A stretch of 9,082 bases of DNA from Burkholderiales bacterium (GCA_024641225.1 JAHEDN010000077.1:1-9082), one strand, 5' to 3'; positions 1-6,851 are shown, counted from the first letter of the stretch. Program-made: numbers and translations. Notes: generated by a model not told the origin, from the sequence alone.

Positions 1-465
1 CCCCTTTACCCGATCAAGGGATACTCGCTGACAGCGAATATCGCGCGCCACGAATTTGCGCCGATGATTTCGATCATGGACGAGGCGTACAAGGTCGCCA
101 TCACCCGGCTGGGCAACCGGCTGCGCATTGCCGGAACGGCCGAACTGAGCAGCCGCAGGCTGACGATGCGTGGCGCGGCGCTCGGCACGTTGCTCAAGGT
201 CGCGCGAGACTGGTTTCCGGGAGCGGCGGCCTATTCAAAGGCGCGGCCCTGGGTCGGCGCGCGGCCGATGCTCCCCGATGGGCCACCAGTGCTCGGCGCA
301 ACGCCCTTGCCCAACCTCTTCCTCAATCTCGGCCACGGCTCGACCGGATGGGCAATGGCGTGCGGTTCGGCACGCATCGTTGCCGACGTGGTCGCCGGCA
401 TCGAGCCGCAGGTCGACCTGGACGGCCTGACGCTCGCGCGCTTTGGCAGCCGCCGCCCGGCTTAG
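1..465 (+). CDS. dadA: D-amino-acid dehydrogenase, C-terminal part (5' truncated by window edge)
   Basis: This is the C-terminal 154 residues of a DadA-type FAD-dependent D-amino-acid dehydrogenase. The family oxidises D-amino acids (classically D-alanine) to 2-oxo acids and ammonia, passing electrons to the respiratory chain at the inner face of the membrane. The frame is open from base 1 to a TAG at 463-465. Family motifs seen are YPIKGYSL at visible residues 3-10, a DEAYKVAITRLGNRLRIAGTAE block (about 27-48), RPMLPDGPPVLG near residue 90, and the C-terminal FAD-domain stretch NLFLNLGHGSTGWAMACGS (about 105-123). The N-terminal dinucleotide-binding motif lies outside the window. About 280 residues should be missing compared with the roughly 430-residue family. 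The next gene, nnr, follows on the same strand after 68 bp and could be cotranscribed. Other DAO-superfamily oxidases are possible, but the C-terminal block fits DadA best. Confidence 0.92.
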   Translation, partial: PLYPIKGYSLTANIARHEFAPMISIMDEAYKVAITRLGNRLRIAGTAELSSRRLTMRGAALGTLLKVARDWFPGAAAYSKARPWVGARPMLPDGPPVLGATPLPNLFLNLGHGSTGWAMACGSARIVADVVAGIEPQVDLDGLTLARFGSRRPA

Positions 466-533
466 CATGCGCACTTGAGCACACTGAATCACTGCAGGCG
501 CCAATCCCTCGAGCAGCTGCGAGAAAGACTTCG

Positions 534-1994
534 ATGAGCGAGCCCCTTTACACGGTGGCCGAGTTGCGCGCGCTGGAGCATTCGGCGCAGGCTGAGCTTG
601 CGCCCGGCGTGCTGATGCAGCGGGCTGGCGCGGCTGCAGCCGTGATCGTCGCGCGCAGCCTGCCGGAGAAGCGCGCCCAGGTCCGCGTCGTCTGCGGGCC
701 GGGCAACAACGGCGGTGACGGCTACGTCTGCGCGCTGGAACTGGCGCAGCGCGGAGTCGGCGTGAAGTGCGTTGCGCTGGGTGCGGCGGCGAGCGAGGAT
801 TCGCGCGCCGCCTTCGCCCGGTGGGCGGCCGCGGGCGGGGCCACGATGACCGAACTGCCGGCAGCCGGCGATTGCGACGCGGTGATCGATGCGATGTTCG
901 GCATCGGCACGGCAAGGCCGCTTGCCGGCGCACACCTTGCCGCGGCCCAGTGGATGAACCGCCAGCGCGCGCCCGTTTTCGCGATCGATGTGCCGAGCGG
1001 ACTCGATGCCGACCGCGGCTGCTGGGTCGGCGGCGTCGCCGGCGTGCGCGCATCGACGACCGTCACTTTCATCGGCGCCAAACCGGGACTGTTCACGGGT
1101 GATGGCTGCGATGCTGCCGGGACAGTCGCGATCGAACCGATCGGCGTCGCCCCGGGACGATGCGCGGGCGTGCTGCTCGGGCCTGCCGACTTCGCTGCGC
1201 TGCTCGTGCGTCGCTCGCGCAACACTCACAAGGGAACTTACGGCAGCGTCGTGGTCGTTGGCGGCAACGTGGGCATGGTCGGCGCTCCGCTGCTGGCGGC
1301 ACGCGCGGCACTTCGGCTCGGTGCGGGACGCGTCTACGTCGACTGCATCGGCGCGCCGCAAATGCGCCTCGACCCGCTGCAGCCGGAGCTGATGTTCCGT
1401 CCGCTGGCCGGACTGGCCGGCGTGACTTCCTGCGTGGTCGGTTGCGGGCTCGGCGATGATGCAGTCGCGCGCGCTGCGCTCGCCGAGGCGCTCGCCGCTC
1501 CATATCCTCTGGTCATCGACGCCGACGCGCTCAACCTGCTTGCGGCCGACGACAGCCTGGCACGCTCCTGCGCCGCACGCGAGGCCGCCACCGTGCTGAC
1601 GCCGCACCCTCTCGAAGCCGCGCGACTGCTGCAAAGCGACGCTACCGCCGTGCAGGCGGACCGGATCGCCCACGCGCTCGAGGTCGCACGCCGATTCAAT
1701 GCCGTGACGGTACTCAAAGGCGCCGGCAGCGTGATTGCCGGCGCCGACGGGCGCTACGCGATCAATCCGACCGGCTCGGCCGCCTTGGCCACCGCGGGTA
1801 CGGGCGACGTGCTGGCCGGCATGATCGGCGCGCTGCTCGGCCAGTGCCGGGATCCGCGCCAGGCAGTACATGCAGCAGTCTGGCTGCACGGCGATGCGGC
1901 CGACGAGTCGGGCGCTGATATCGGCCTCGTTGCCACCGACCTGGCTCCGAGCGCCGCCCGCCGACTGGCCACACTGCGCGCCCTGCAGTCCTGA
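534..1994 (+). CDS. nnr: Bifunctional NAD(P)H-hydrate epimerase / ADP-dependent NAD(P)H-hydrate dehydratase
   Basis: The 486-residue protein repairs hydrated NADH and NADPH (NADHX/NADPHX). The N-terminal YjeF_N half interconverts R and S epimers, and the C-terminal ribokinase-like half dehydrates the S epimer using ADP. Epimerase motifs: GPGNNGGDG at residues 55-63, VIDAMFGIGT at 117-126, AIDVPSGLDAD at 150-160. Dehydratase motifs: NTHKGTYG at 230-237, VIDADALN at 327-334, LTPHPLEAARLL at 355-366, VLKG at 393-396, and AGTGDVLAGMIGALLG at 421-436 with the presumed catalytic Asp425. Length matches the fused bacterial form (about 500). I chose the ATG at 534 because family similarity begins there and GAGAAAG at 521-527 is a usable ribosome-binding site. 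An in-frame ATG at 348 would add 62 unrelated residues overlapping dadA. The gene converges on ybbA 16 bp downstream. No clear promoter is visible in the 68-bp gap after dadA. Confidence 0.95.
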   Translation: MSEPLYTVAELRALEHSAQAELAPGVLMQRAGAAAAVIVARSLPEKRAQVRVVCGPGNNGGDGYVCALELAQRGVGVKCVALGAAASEDSRAAFARWAAAGGATMTELPAAGDCDAVIDAMFGIGTARPLAGAHLAAAQWMNRQRAPVFAIDVPSGLDADRGCWVGGVAGVRASTTVTFIGAKPGLFTGDGCDAAGTVAIEPIGVAPGRCAGVLLGPADFAALLVRRSRNTHKGTYGSVVVVGGNVGMVGAPLLAARAALRLGAGRVYVDCIGAPQMRLDPLQPELMFRPLAGLAGVTSCVVGCGLGDDAVARAALAEALAAPYPLVIDADALNLLAADDSLARSCAAREAATVLTPHPLEAARLLQSDATAVQADRIAHALEVARRFNAVTVLKGAGSVIAGADGRYAINPTGSAALATAGTGDVLAGMIGALLGQCRDPRQAVHAAVWLHGDAADESGADIGLVATDLAPSAARRLATLRALQS

Positions 1995-2010
1995 CGTTTC
2001 GGCTTCGGCG

Positions 2011-2724
2011 CTACGCAGCGGCGATGCGGCCGGCCTGCAGTTCGATACGGCGGCCGCAGCGGGCGGCAATCTGCGGATCGTGAGTGACGAGCACCAGCGT
2101 CGAGCCGCGCTCGCGATTCAGCTCGAACATGAGCTCGATCACCGACTCGCCCGTACGTGCGTCCAGGCTGCCCGTCGGCTCATCGGCCAGCAGCAGCGGC
2201 GGCCGCAGCACGAACGCCCGCGCCAGCGCGACCCGCTGCTGCTCTCCGCCTGACAGCGTCTTCGGATAGTGCGACAGCCGCTCGGCCAGGCCGACGCGGG
2301 CCAGCATTTCCCGTGCCGCGCGCGCCGCGTCGGCACCGTCCGGCGTGCGTCCGGACAGCTCCATCGGCAGCAGCACGTTTTCGAGCGCGCTCAAGTGCGG
2401 CAGCAGCTGGAACGACTGGAACACGAACCCGATGTTCTGCGCCCGCAGCCGTGCCCGGCCGTCCTCGTCGTTGGAGAAAAGGTCGGCTCCGAACAGCAAG
2501 ACCTGGCCGCGCGTGGGCACATCGAGCCCGGCGAGCAGGCCGAGCAGCGTCGACTTTCCCGAGCCCGAGGCGCCGATGATTGCCACGGTCTCACCGCTCG
2601 CGATCTCGAGGTTGATATCATCCAGAATCGTCAGGCTGCCGGTGGCATCCTGAACGATTTTCGTCAGCCCCTTGGCCTGAAGCGCCGCCAACGGCGCGTC
2701 ATTGGCGCGTTGCCCTGCTCTCAT
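2011..2724 (-). CDS. ybbA: YbbA-type ABC transporter ATP-binding protein
   Basis: This is an ABC ATPase of the LolD/MacB/FtsE-like family. From the upstream start at 2751 (246 residues) the motifs are: Walker A GASGSGKST at 60-68, Q-loop FVFQSFQLLP with Gln112, signature LSGGEQQR at 166-173, Walker B LLLADEP at 186-192 with catalytic Glu191, D-loop SLD, and H-switch His224 in LVTHDP. All catalytic motifs are intact. Divergent pairing with tesA is also seen in E. coli, where the ATPase is YbbA and partners the FtsX-like permease YbbP. No permease gene follows here: nnr converges only 16 bp beyond the stop. I prefer the ATG at 2724 (237 residues, nearer the roughly 228 of YbbA), which leaves 5 bp to the tesA start. 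Neither candidate start has a good Shine-Dalgarno. LolD is an alternative name, but its usual lolC/lolE neighbours are absent. Confidence 0.88.
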   Translation of the reverse strand: MRAGQRANDAPLAALQAKGLTKIVQDATGSLTILDDINLEIASGETVAIIGASGSGKSTLLGLLAGLDVPTRGQVLLFGADLFSNDEDGRARLRAQNIGFVFQSFQLLPHLSALENVLLPMELSGRTPDGADAARAAREMLARVGLAERLSHYPKTLSGGEQQRVALARAFVLRPPLLLADEPTGSLDARTGESVIELMFELNRERGSTLVLVTHDPQIAARCGRRIELQAGRIAAA

Positions 2725-2729
2725 CTGTT

Positions 2730-3371
2730 GTGCTGAACTCGACTGCTGCATGGCTGCGCATCGTGCTGCTGTGCGCGATGCTCGTTGCCGGTGGGGTGGC
2801 CAGCGGCAAGCCGGCCACGATCCTGGTCCTCGGCGACAGCCTGTCCGCCGAGTACGGCCTGCCGCGTGACACCGGCTGGGTCCGGCTGCTTGCCGACCGC
2901 CTTGCCAAGGAAGCGCCGCAGTATAGCGTCGTCAATGCGAGCATCAGTGGAGAGACCACCAGCGGCGGCAACACGAGGTTGCCTCAGCTGCTGCGCGAGC
3001 GGCGCCCGTCGGTCGTCGTGCTGCAACTCGGCGCGAACGACGGGCTGCGCGGGCTTTCGCTTGTCGCGATGCGCGAGAACCTCGCGACGATGATCCGCGC
3101 CAGCCGCGCTGCGCAGGCTCGCGTGCTGCTGATCGGGATGCGGATCCCACCGAACTATGGCCGCGACTATGCCGAGCGTTTCGGCTCCGTCTTCGCGCAG
3201 CTGGCGCGAGACGAAAAGGTCGCCCTGGTGCCGTTCCTGCTCGACGGCTTCGCCGACGATCTCGAGTACTTCCAGGCCGATCGCATTCATCCGGCGCAGA
3301 AGGCCCAGTCGCGCATGATGGAGACGGTCTGGACGCAGCTGGCGCCACTGCTACGCACGCCGCAGCGCTAG
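2730..3371 (+). CDS. tesA: Multifunctional acyl-CoA thioesterase I / protease I / lysophospholipase L1 (SGNH hydrolase)
   Basis: This 213-residue periplasmic GDSL/SGNH esterase resembles E. coli TesA, which hydrolyses lysophospholipids, acyl-CoA and aryl esters. All four SGNH blocks are present: LGDSLSAEYGL with nucleophile Ser37, SISGETTSGG with oxyanion Gly74, LGANDGLRG with Asn103, and DRIHP with Asp184 and His187. A signal peptide is visible: Arg10, a hydrophobic run from about 11 to 24, and a likely cut after ASG26. Length agrees with the family (about 208 including the signal). The start is GTG at 2730. No ATG upstream gives a better signal peptide, and the later in-frame ATG at 2778 would cut off its charged N-region. 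No recognisable Shine-Dalgarno precedes the GTG. ybbA starts 5 bp away on the other strand, so the tesA promoter must lie within ybbA coding sequence. mnmH follows on the same strand after 70 bp. Confidence 0.93.
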   Translation: MLNSTAAWLRIVLLCAMLVAGGVASGKPATILVLGDSLSAEYGLPRDTGWVRLLADRLAKEAPQYSVVNASISGETTSGGNTRLPQLLRERRPSVVVLQLGANDGLRGLSLVAMRENLATMIRASRAAQARVLLIGMRIPPNYGRDYAERFGSVFAQLARDEKVALVPFLLDGFADDLEYFQADRIHPAQKAQSRMMETVWTQLAPLLRTPQR

Positions 3372-3441
3372 GATGCGTTCCTCCTACCTGCCCCCCTTAT
3401 GGCGCCCGTCATCCGGGCCCCGGAATTCCTGCCAGGCGTAG

Positions 3442-4497
3442 ATGCTGCGCACGACGATTCCCTGCGCCGAGGCGCTCGCGCATCTCGACGCATACGACGC
3501 GATCATCGACGTGCGCAGCCCGTCGGAATTTGCGCTCGACCACGTGCCCGGCGCGATCAGCTGCCCGGTGCTCGATGACGACGAGCGCGCGCGCATTGGC
3601 ATGTTGCACACGCTCGAGTCGGCCTTTGCGGCCAAGCGCGCCGGCGCGGCGCTGGTCGCACGCAACCTCGCTCGCCATCTCGAGGAACGCTTCGCCGACA
3701 AGCCTCGCCAATGGCGGCCGCTGGTGTATTGCTGGCGCGGCGGCCAGCGCAGCGGTGCGATGGTTCACGTGCTGTCTGCGATCGGCTGGCCGGCGCGCCA
3801 GCTCGAGGGCGGCTACCGCGCCTTTCGGCGCCATGTCATCGGCGAGCTGGAAGTGCTGCCGAAGCACTTCCGGCTGCGCATCGTCTGCGGCCCGACCGGC
3901 AGCGGCAAGAGCCGGCTGCTGCGCCACCTGGCCGCCTGCGGCGCGCAGGTTCTCGACCTAGAGGAGATCGCCTGCCACCGTGGCTCGGTACTCGGCGCCC
4001 TGCCGCAGGCACCCCAGCCGTCGCAGAAATGGTTCGAGACGCGCCTGTGGTGGACGCTTCGAGCGCTTGATCCGGCACGGCCGGTCTTCGTCGAGTCGGA
4101 GAGTCGCAAGGTCGGCCAGCTTCGCCTGCCCGATGTCCTGATCGAGCACATGCGTGCCGCCGAATGCGTGCAGCTGCGACTTCCGGCGGGGGCAAGGGTG
4201 CGACTGCTGCGCGACGAATACGCGCATTTCGAGGCTGACGGGGCAACGCTGATGCGGCAGCTCGACTGTCTCGTCGCACTGCACGGGCGCGAGCGTGTCG
4301 AGACGTGGAAGCGGCTGGCCGCGGAACGTCGCTGGGACGAGATGGTGCAGCGGCTGCTCGAAGAGCACTACGATCCCGCGTACCACCGGTCCATCAACAG
4401 GAATTTCCTTCGCGCCGGCAGCGCGGCTCAGGTGACGATCGACAGCGAAGACAACGCCGACTTCGCGCACGCCGCGGCTGCCCTGGCCGCCGGCTGA
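3442..4497 (+). CDS. mnmH: tRNA 2-selenouridine synthase
   Basis: MnmH (SelU/YbbB) replaces the sulfur of 2-thiouridine at wobble position 34 of Lys, Glu and Gln tRNAs with selenium, using selenophosphate and passing through a geranylated intermediate. The 351-residue protein has an N-terminal rhodanese domain (about 15-135) with IIDVRSPSEF at 21-30 and the active-site loop VYCWRGGQRS, whose cysteine is Cys97, the same number as the essential cysteine of the E. coli enzyme. A P-loop domain follows: Walker A GPTGSGKS at 150-157, the conserved ACHRGSVLG at 177-185, and FVESESRKVG at 216-225. The start is fixed: an in-frame TAG (3439-3441) immediately precedes the ATG, and AGG at 3434-3436 is a modest ribosome-binding site. 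It lies 70 bp after tesA and converges on ppiD. Its function implies a selD gene elsewhere in the genome. Confidence 0.95.
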   Translation: MLRTTIPCAEALAHLDAYDAIIDVRSPSEFALDHVPGAISCPVLDDDERARIGMLHTLESAFAAKRAGAALVARNLARHLEERFADKPRQWRPLVYCWRGGQRSGAMVHVLSAIGWPARQLEGGYRAFRRHVIGELEVLPKHFRLRIVCGPTGSGKSRLLRHLAACGAQVLDLEEIACHRGSVLGALPQAPQPSQKWFETRLWWTLRALDPARPVFVESESRKVGQLRLPDVLIEHMRAAECVQLRLPAGARVRLLRDEYAHFEADGATLMRQLDCLVALHGRERVETWKRLAAERRWDEMVQRLLEEHYDPAYHRSINRNFLRAGSAAQVTIDSEDNADFAHAAAALAAG

Positions 4498-4506
4498 AAC
4501 GCGCGT

Positions 4507-4547
4507 CGGTTGCCGGCGCGCCGCTCCGTCAGGCGGGCCGGCGACCG
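4507..4547. terminator. GC-rich hairpin between convergent mnmH and ppiD
   Basis: The 74-bp gap between two convergent stop codons holds an inverted repeat: CGGTTGCCGGC (4507-4517) against GCCGGCGACCG (4537-4547), 11 pairs with one G-T. A nested CCGC/GCGG stem (4521-4524, 4533-4536) closes an 8-nt loop. There is no T-tract on either side, so it is not a canonical intrinsic terminator. Its position suggests a bidirectional transcript-end structure or a 3'-end stabiliser. The role is inferred from position and fold only. Confidence 0.4.
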
Positions 4548-4571
4548 GAAGGCCGCGCGCCCTGACCCGCG

Positions 4572-6485
4572 CTACTTCTTGCTGCCGGCCGATCGCTCCA
4601 GGTCGACGATCTCCGCCTTGTGCTTGCGCTTGAGCTCATTCACATAAGCCCGATCGTCGGCCGCCGCAACCTGTTGTTCGATTCCGCGCCGCAACTGACT
4701 GAGCGCGTTCGCATCCGGATTCTCCGGTCGTTTGGAATCAATCACCCAGAAGACAGCCTGTGCACGCTCGCTTGTTTCGGCGACGACGAAAGCGGGCAAC
4801 TTGTCGGCCGGCACGCGCATGATCTGTTTGACGGCGTCGGCACCCAGGTTCTCAGCCTGCCGGCGCGAAACCGTCCGAGCGGGCCCGAAACCGGCCTCGG
4901 CCGGAGAATTGCGGAGCGACTCCGCCGCCGCGTTGGCGGCCTCGTGCGCCATTCGAACCGCCTGTTCGCGCACCAACTGTTCGCGAATCTGGCCGCTGAC
5001 CTCATCGAGGGGCCGCAGCCGCGCCGGGCGATGCTCCACGACGCGCGCCGACACCAACGAGCTGCCGCCGACTTCCACTGCGGCAATATTGCGCTTCTTG
5101 TTCAGCGCATCCTCATTGAAGAGCGCCCGCACGACGGCCGGCGTCAACAGCGCCGCGCCGGGCGCCTCGCGCGGTGGCCCTTCGCGAGTAACGTCCTTGA
5201 AAGTCTGGACCTTCAGTGCCAGCTTGTCCGCCGCCGGCTGCAGGCTGTCGGCCTGTTCATAAACGATATTGGTGAACTGCTCGGCCGCTTCGGCAAACTT
5301 CTTCTGCGCCTGCTGCTGACGATAGGTCGTCTCGATCTTCTCCTTCACCTGATCGAAAGGGGACACCGCTCCACCCTTGACCTCGGTGACGCGGATGATG
5401 TGCAGGCCGAACTCCGTCTCGACGATGTCGCTGATCTCGCCGGGCTTCAGGCGGAACGCCGCCTCCTCGAACGGCTTGACCATCATGTTCCTGCCGAATA
5501 GTCCGAGGTCGCCACCGTTGGCTGCGGAGCCCGGATCCTTCGAGTATTCCTTCGCCAGCTTCGCGAAGTCGTCGGGCTGCGATCGCAGGCGCGCGAGCAG
5601 ATCCTGCGCCAGCTTGCGCGCGCCTTCCTTGTCCTTCGCCGATCCCCCCTCGCCAACCGTGAGCAGGATGTGGCTGGCACGCCGCTGCTCGGGCTCGGTG
5701 AAGCTCGACTTGTTCTGCTCGTAATACGCTTGCAGTTCGGCCGGCGGCACGCTGATCTGCCGCGCAATGTCGTCGAGGGTGAGCGCGAGCACCTGCACGT
5801 CGATGCTCTCCTTCGTCTCGAACTGCGTCCGATTGGCGTCGTAGTGGGCCTTGATTGCATCGTCGCCAACGCGAGCCTGTGCCAAGAAGTCTTCCGGCCG
5901 GAAGCGGCGCTCCCGAATCGTTCTCGTTTCCTGGACCAGCGCCGTCAGCCGCTCGCTCACCACCGCGGGCACCATGGCCGAGCGCGCCACTCCTTCGAGC
6001 AGCGTCTGCCGCGCGAGATCCTCGCGCAGTCGCTGCTCGAACATCGCTTCGTTCATGCCCTGGGCGGTGAGCAGCGTCCGGTAACGGTCGTAGGAGAACT
6101 TGCCTTCTTCCTGGAAAGCCTCAATTGCGCCAATCACCTGCCGCAACCGGTTCTCGCTGATCGCCACGTGATCACCTGCCGCTTCGGCACGCAGCGCCCG
6201 CTCGCCGAGCAGCGCATTCAGACTCGCCTCGCGCGCCGCGGGCGTATCGAACAGCGCCGGGTCGAAGTTGTCCCCCAGCGCCTGACGGATCTGCTGCAGC
6301 CGTTCGCGGTGCGCGGCCTCGAACTGCTGCAGCGTGATCGCCTCCCCCGCGACCCGGGCCACCGCCTGTTCGTCGGACATGAAGCGGTTGTAGCCATAGA
6401 TGCCGGTTGCCACGAAGGACGGGAACACCAGCAGCACGAGGAAGAACATCAGCCAGCGGCGGTGGGAGCGAATCGAATCGAACAT
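4572..6485 (-). CDS. ppiD: Peptidyl-prolyl cis-trans isomerase D-type periplasmic chaperone (SurA_N + parvulin domains)
   Basis: PpiD is an inner-membrane-anchored periplasmic foldase that works at the SecYEG exit on newly translocated proteins. With the ATG at 6485 the protein has 637 residues (E. coli about 623). A short basic N-terminus (SIRSHRRW) precedes one membrane segment at about 12-31 (LMFFLVLLVFPSFVATGIYG), giving a cytosolic N-terminus and periplasmic bulk. A SurA/PpiD-like chaperone region covers about 35-250. The parvulin domain is at about 269-370, with ASHILL (His272), SKDPGSAANGGDLGLF and FGLHIIRV (His362). The helical C-terminal region ends in KK. An upstream in-frame TTG at 6521 would add 12 residues encoded beside the terminator tail and is disfavoured. 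It is last in the lon-hupB-tRNA-tRNA-ppiD series, but an intrinsic terminator directly upstream implies its own promoter or read-through. I see no convincing promoter in the 41 bp between them. Confidence 0.94.
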   Translation of the reverse strand: MFDSIRSHRRWLMFFLVLLVFPSFVATGIYGYNRFMSDEQAVARVAGEAITLQQFEAAHRERLQQIRQALGDNFDPALFDTPAAREASLNALLGERALRAEAAGDHVAISENRLRQVIGAIEAFQEEGKFSYDRYRTLLTAQGMNEAMFEQRLREDLARQTLLEGVARSAMVPAVVSERLTALVQETRTIRERRFRPEDFLAQARVGDDAIKAHYDANRTQFETKESIDVQVLALTLDDIARQISVPPAELQAYYEQNKSSFTEPEQRRASHILLTVGEGGSAKDKEGARKLAQDLLARLRSQPDDFAKLAKEYSKDPGSAANGGDLGLFGRNMMVKPFEEAAFRLKPGEISDIVETEFGLHIIRVTEVKGGAVSPFDQVKEKIETTYRQQQAQKKFAEAAEQFTNIVYEQADSLQPAADKLALKVQTFKDVTREGPPREAPGAALLTPAVVRALFNEDALNKKRNIAAVEVGGSSLVSARVVEHRPARLRPLDEVSGQIREQLVREQAVRMAHEAANAAAESLRNSPAEAGFGPARTVSRRQAENLGADAVKQIMRVPADKLPAFVVAETSERAQAVFWVIDSKRPENPDANALSQLRRGIEQQVAAADDRAYVNELKRKHKAEIVDLERSAGSKK

Positions 6486-6526
6486 CGGTGATTCCGTGGT
6501 CAGGACGCCTGCTGTCGTCAAATCAC

Positions 6527-6557
6527 AAAATAAAAAGGCGAACTTACGTTCGCCTTT
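6527..6557 (-). terminator. Rho-independent terminator after tRNA-Asp
   Basis: On the - strand a perfect 10-bp stem (AAAGGCGAAC pairing with GTTCGCCTTT, 6557-6548 and 6543-6534) with a 4-nt loop GTAA is followed by the tail TTTTTATTTT (6536-6527, overlapping the stem base). It begins 8 nt beyond the tRNA-Asp CCA end, so it most likely ends the tRNA (and perhaps hupB) transcript. In the + direction only three Ts follow, so it works mainly on the - strand. It finishes 41 bp before the ppiD ATG. Confidence 0.9.
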
Positions 6558-6565
6558 GGAGATGC

Positions 6566-6642
6566 TGGCGGAGTGGACGGGACTCGAACCCGCGACCCCC
6601 GGCGTGACAGGCCGGTATTCTAACCAACTGAACTACCACTCC
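6566..6642 (-). tRNA. tRNA-Asp(GUC)
   Basis: The - strand folds as a 77-nt tRNA. Acceptor GGAGTGG (6642-6636) pairs with CCACTCC, followed by discriminator G and an encoded CCA (6568-6566). A D-arm (AGTTCAGTTGGTTAGAA), an anticodon loop CTGTCAC with anticodon GTC, and a T-loop GGTTCGAGTCC are present. GUC reads aspartate GAC/GAU codons. It lies downstream of tRNA-Val with a 65-nt spacer and is followed by a strong terminator. Confidence 0.97.
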
Positions 6643-6707
6643 CTGCGATCTTCGCGTCTGTCGCGCCCCTGCATGATCAGCGCGACAGTGGTCATTCCTT
6701 CGCAGTC
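6643..6707 (-). other. Self-complementary spacer between tRNA-Val and tRNA-Asp
   Basis: The spacer between the two tRNAs contains a perfect 9-bp inverted repeat, CTGTCGCGC (6658-6666) and GCGCGACAG (6680-6688), with a 13-nt loop. It is flanked by a second, outer 6-bp pairing, CTGCGA (6643-6648) with TCGCAG (6700-6705). Together they could bring the 3' end of tRNA-Val and the 5' end of tRNA-Asp close together in the precursor RNA. No T-tract follows, so it does not look like a terminator. A role in precursor processing is inferred from geometry only. Confidence 0.45.
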
Positions 6708-6783
6708 TGGTGGGTGCTGAGAGGCTCGAACTCCCGACCTACGCCTTGTAAGGGCGCCGCTCTACCAACTGAGCTAAGCACCC
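6708..6783 (-). tRNA. tRNA-Val(UAC)
   Basis: The - strand folds as a 76-nt tRNA. Acceptor GGGTGCT (6783-6777) pairs with AGCACCC, followed by discriminator A and an encoded CCA (6710-6708). The D-arm is AGCTCAGTTGGTAGAGC, the anticodon loop CTTACAA carries anticodon TAC, and the T-loop region is GAGTTCGAGCC. UAC reads valine codons. It starts 68 nt after the hupB stop with no intrinsic terminator between, so cotranscription with hupB is plausible. Confidence 0.97.
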
Positions 6784-6851
6784 GGTGACGCTTCGAAGTG
6801 CCGCACTATCGAGCCGTCGGCCACCAGTCATGGCCAGGCTGCGAAGGCGCA

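Noticed and set aside
348..533. Upstream in-frame ATG extending nnr by 62 residues into dadA
   Set aside because: The extension is the out-of-frame dadA C-terminus, shows no epimerase-family similarity, and a usable ribosome-binding site precedes 534.
1995..2010. Terminator between convergent nnr and ybbA
   Set aside because: The 16-bp gap shows no stable hairpin with a T-tract on either strand.
489..2069. 526-codon open frame on the - strand opposite nnr
   Set aside because: Nnr motifs on the + strand are unequivocal. The antisense product is an Arg/Ala/His-rich low-complexity sequence without recognisable domains, as expected from a GC-rich codon shadow.
4620..5501. 293-codon open frame on the + strand opposite ppiD (and a similar one at 5670-6491)
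   Set aside because: Both mirror ppiD codons and give Arg/Leu-rich sequences with no domain, signal or ribosome-binding site.
6486..6521. Upstream TTG start adding 12 residues to PpiD
   Set aside because: The family N-terminus begins MFDSIRSHRRW at 6485. The extension would be encoded right beside the terminator tail and has no ribosome-binding site.
6784..6851. Separate tRNA promoter upstream of tRNA-Val
   Set aside because: A GATAGT with a GC-rich discriminator is present at a suitable distance, but the corresponding -35 (CCATGA) is not convincing.
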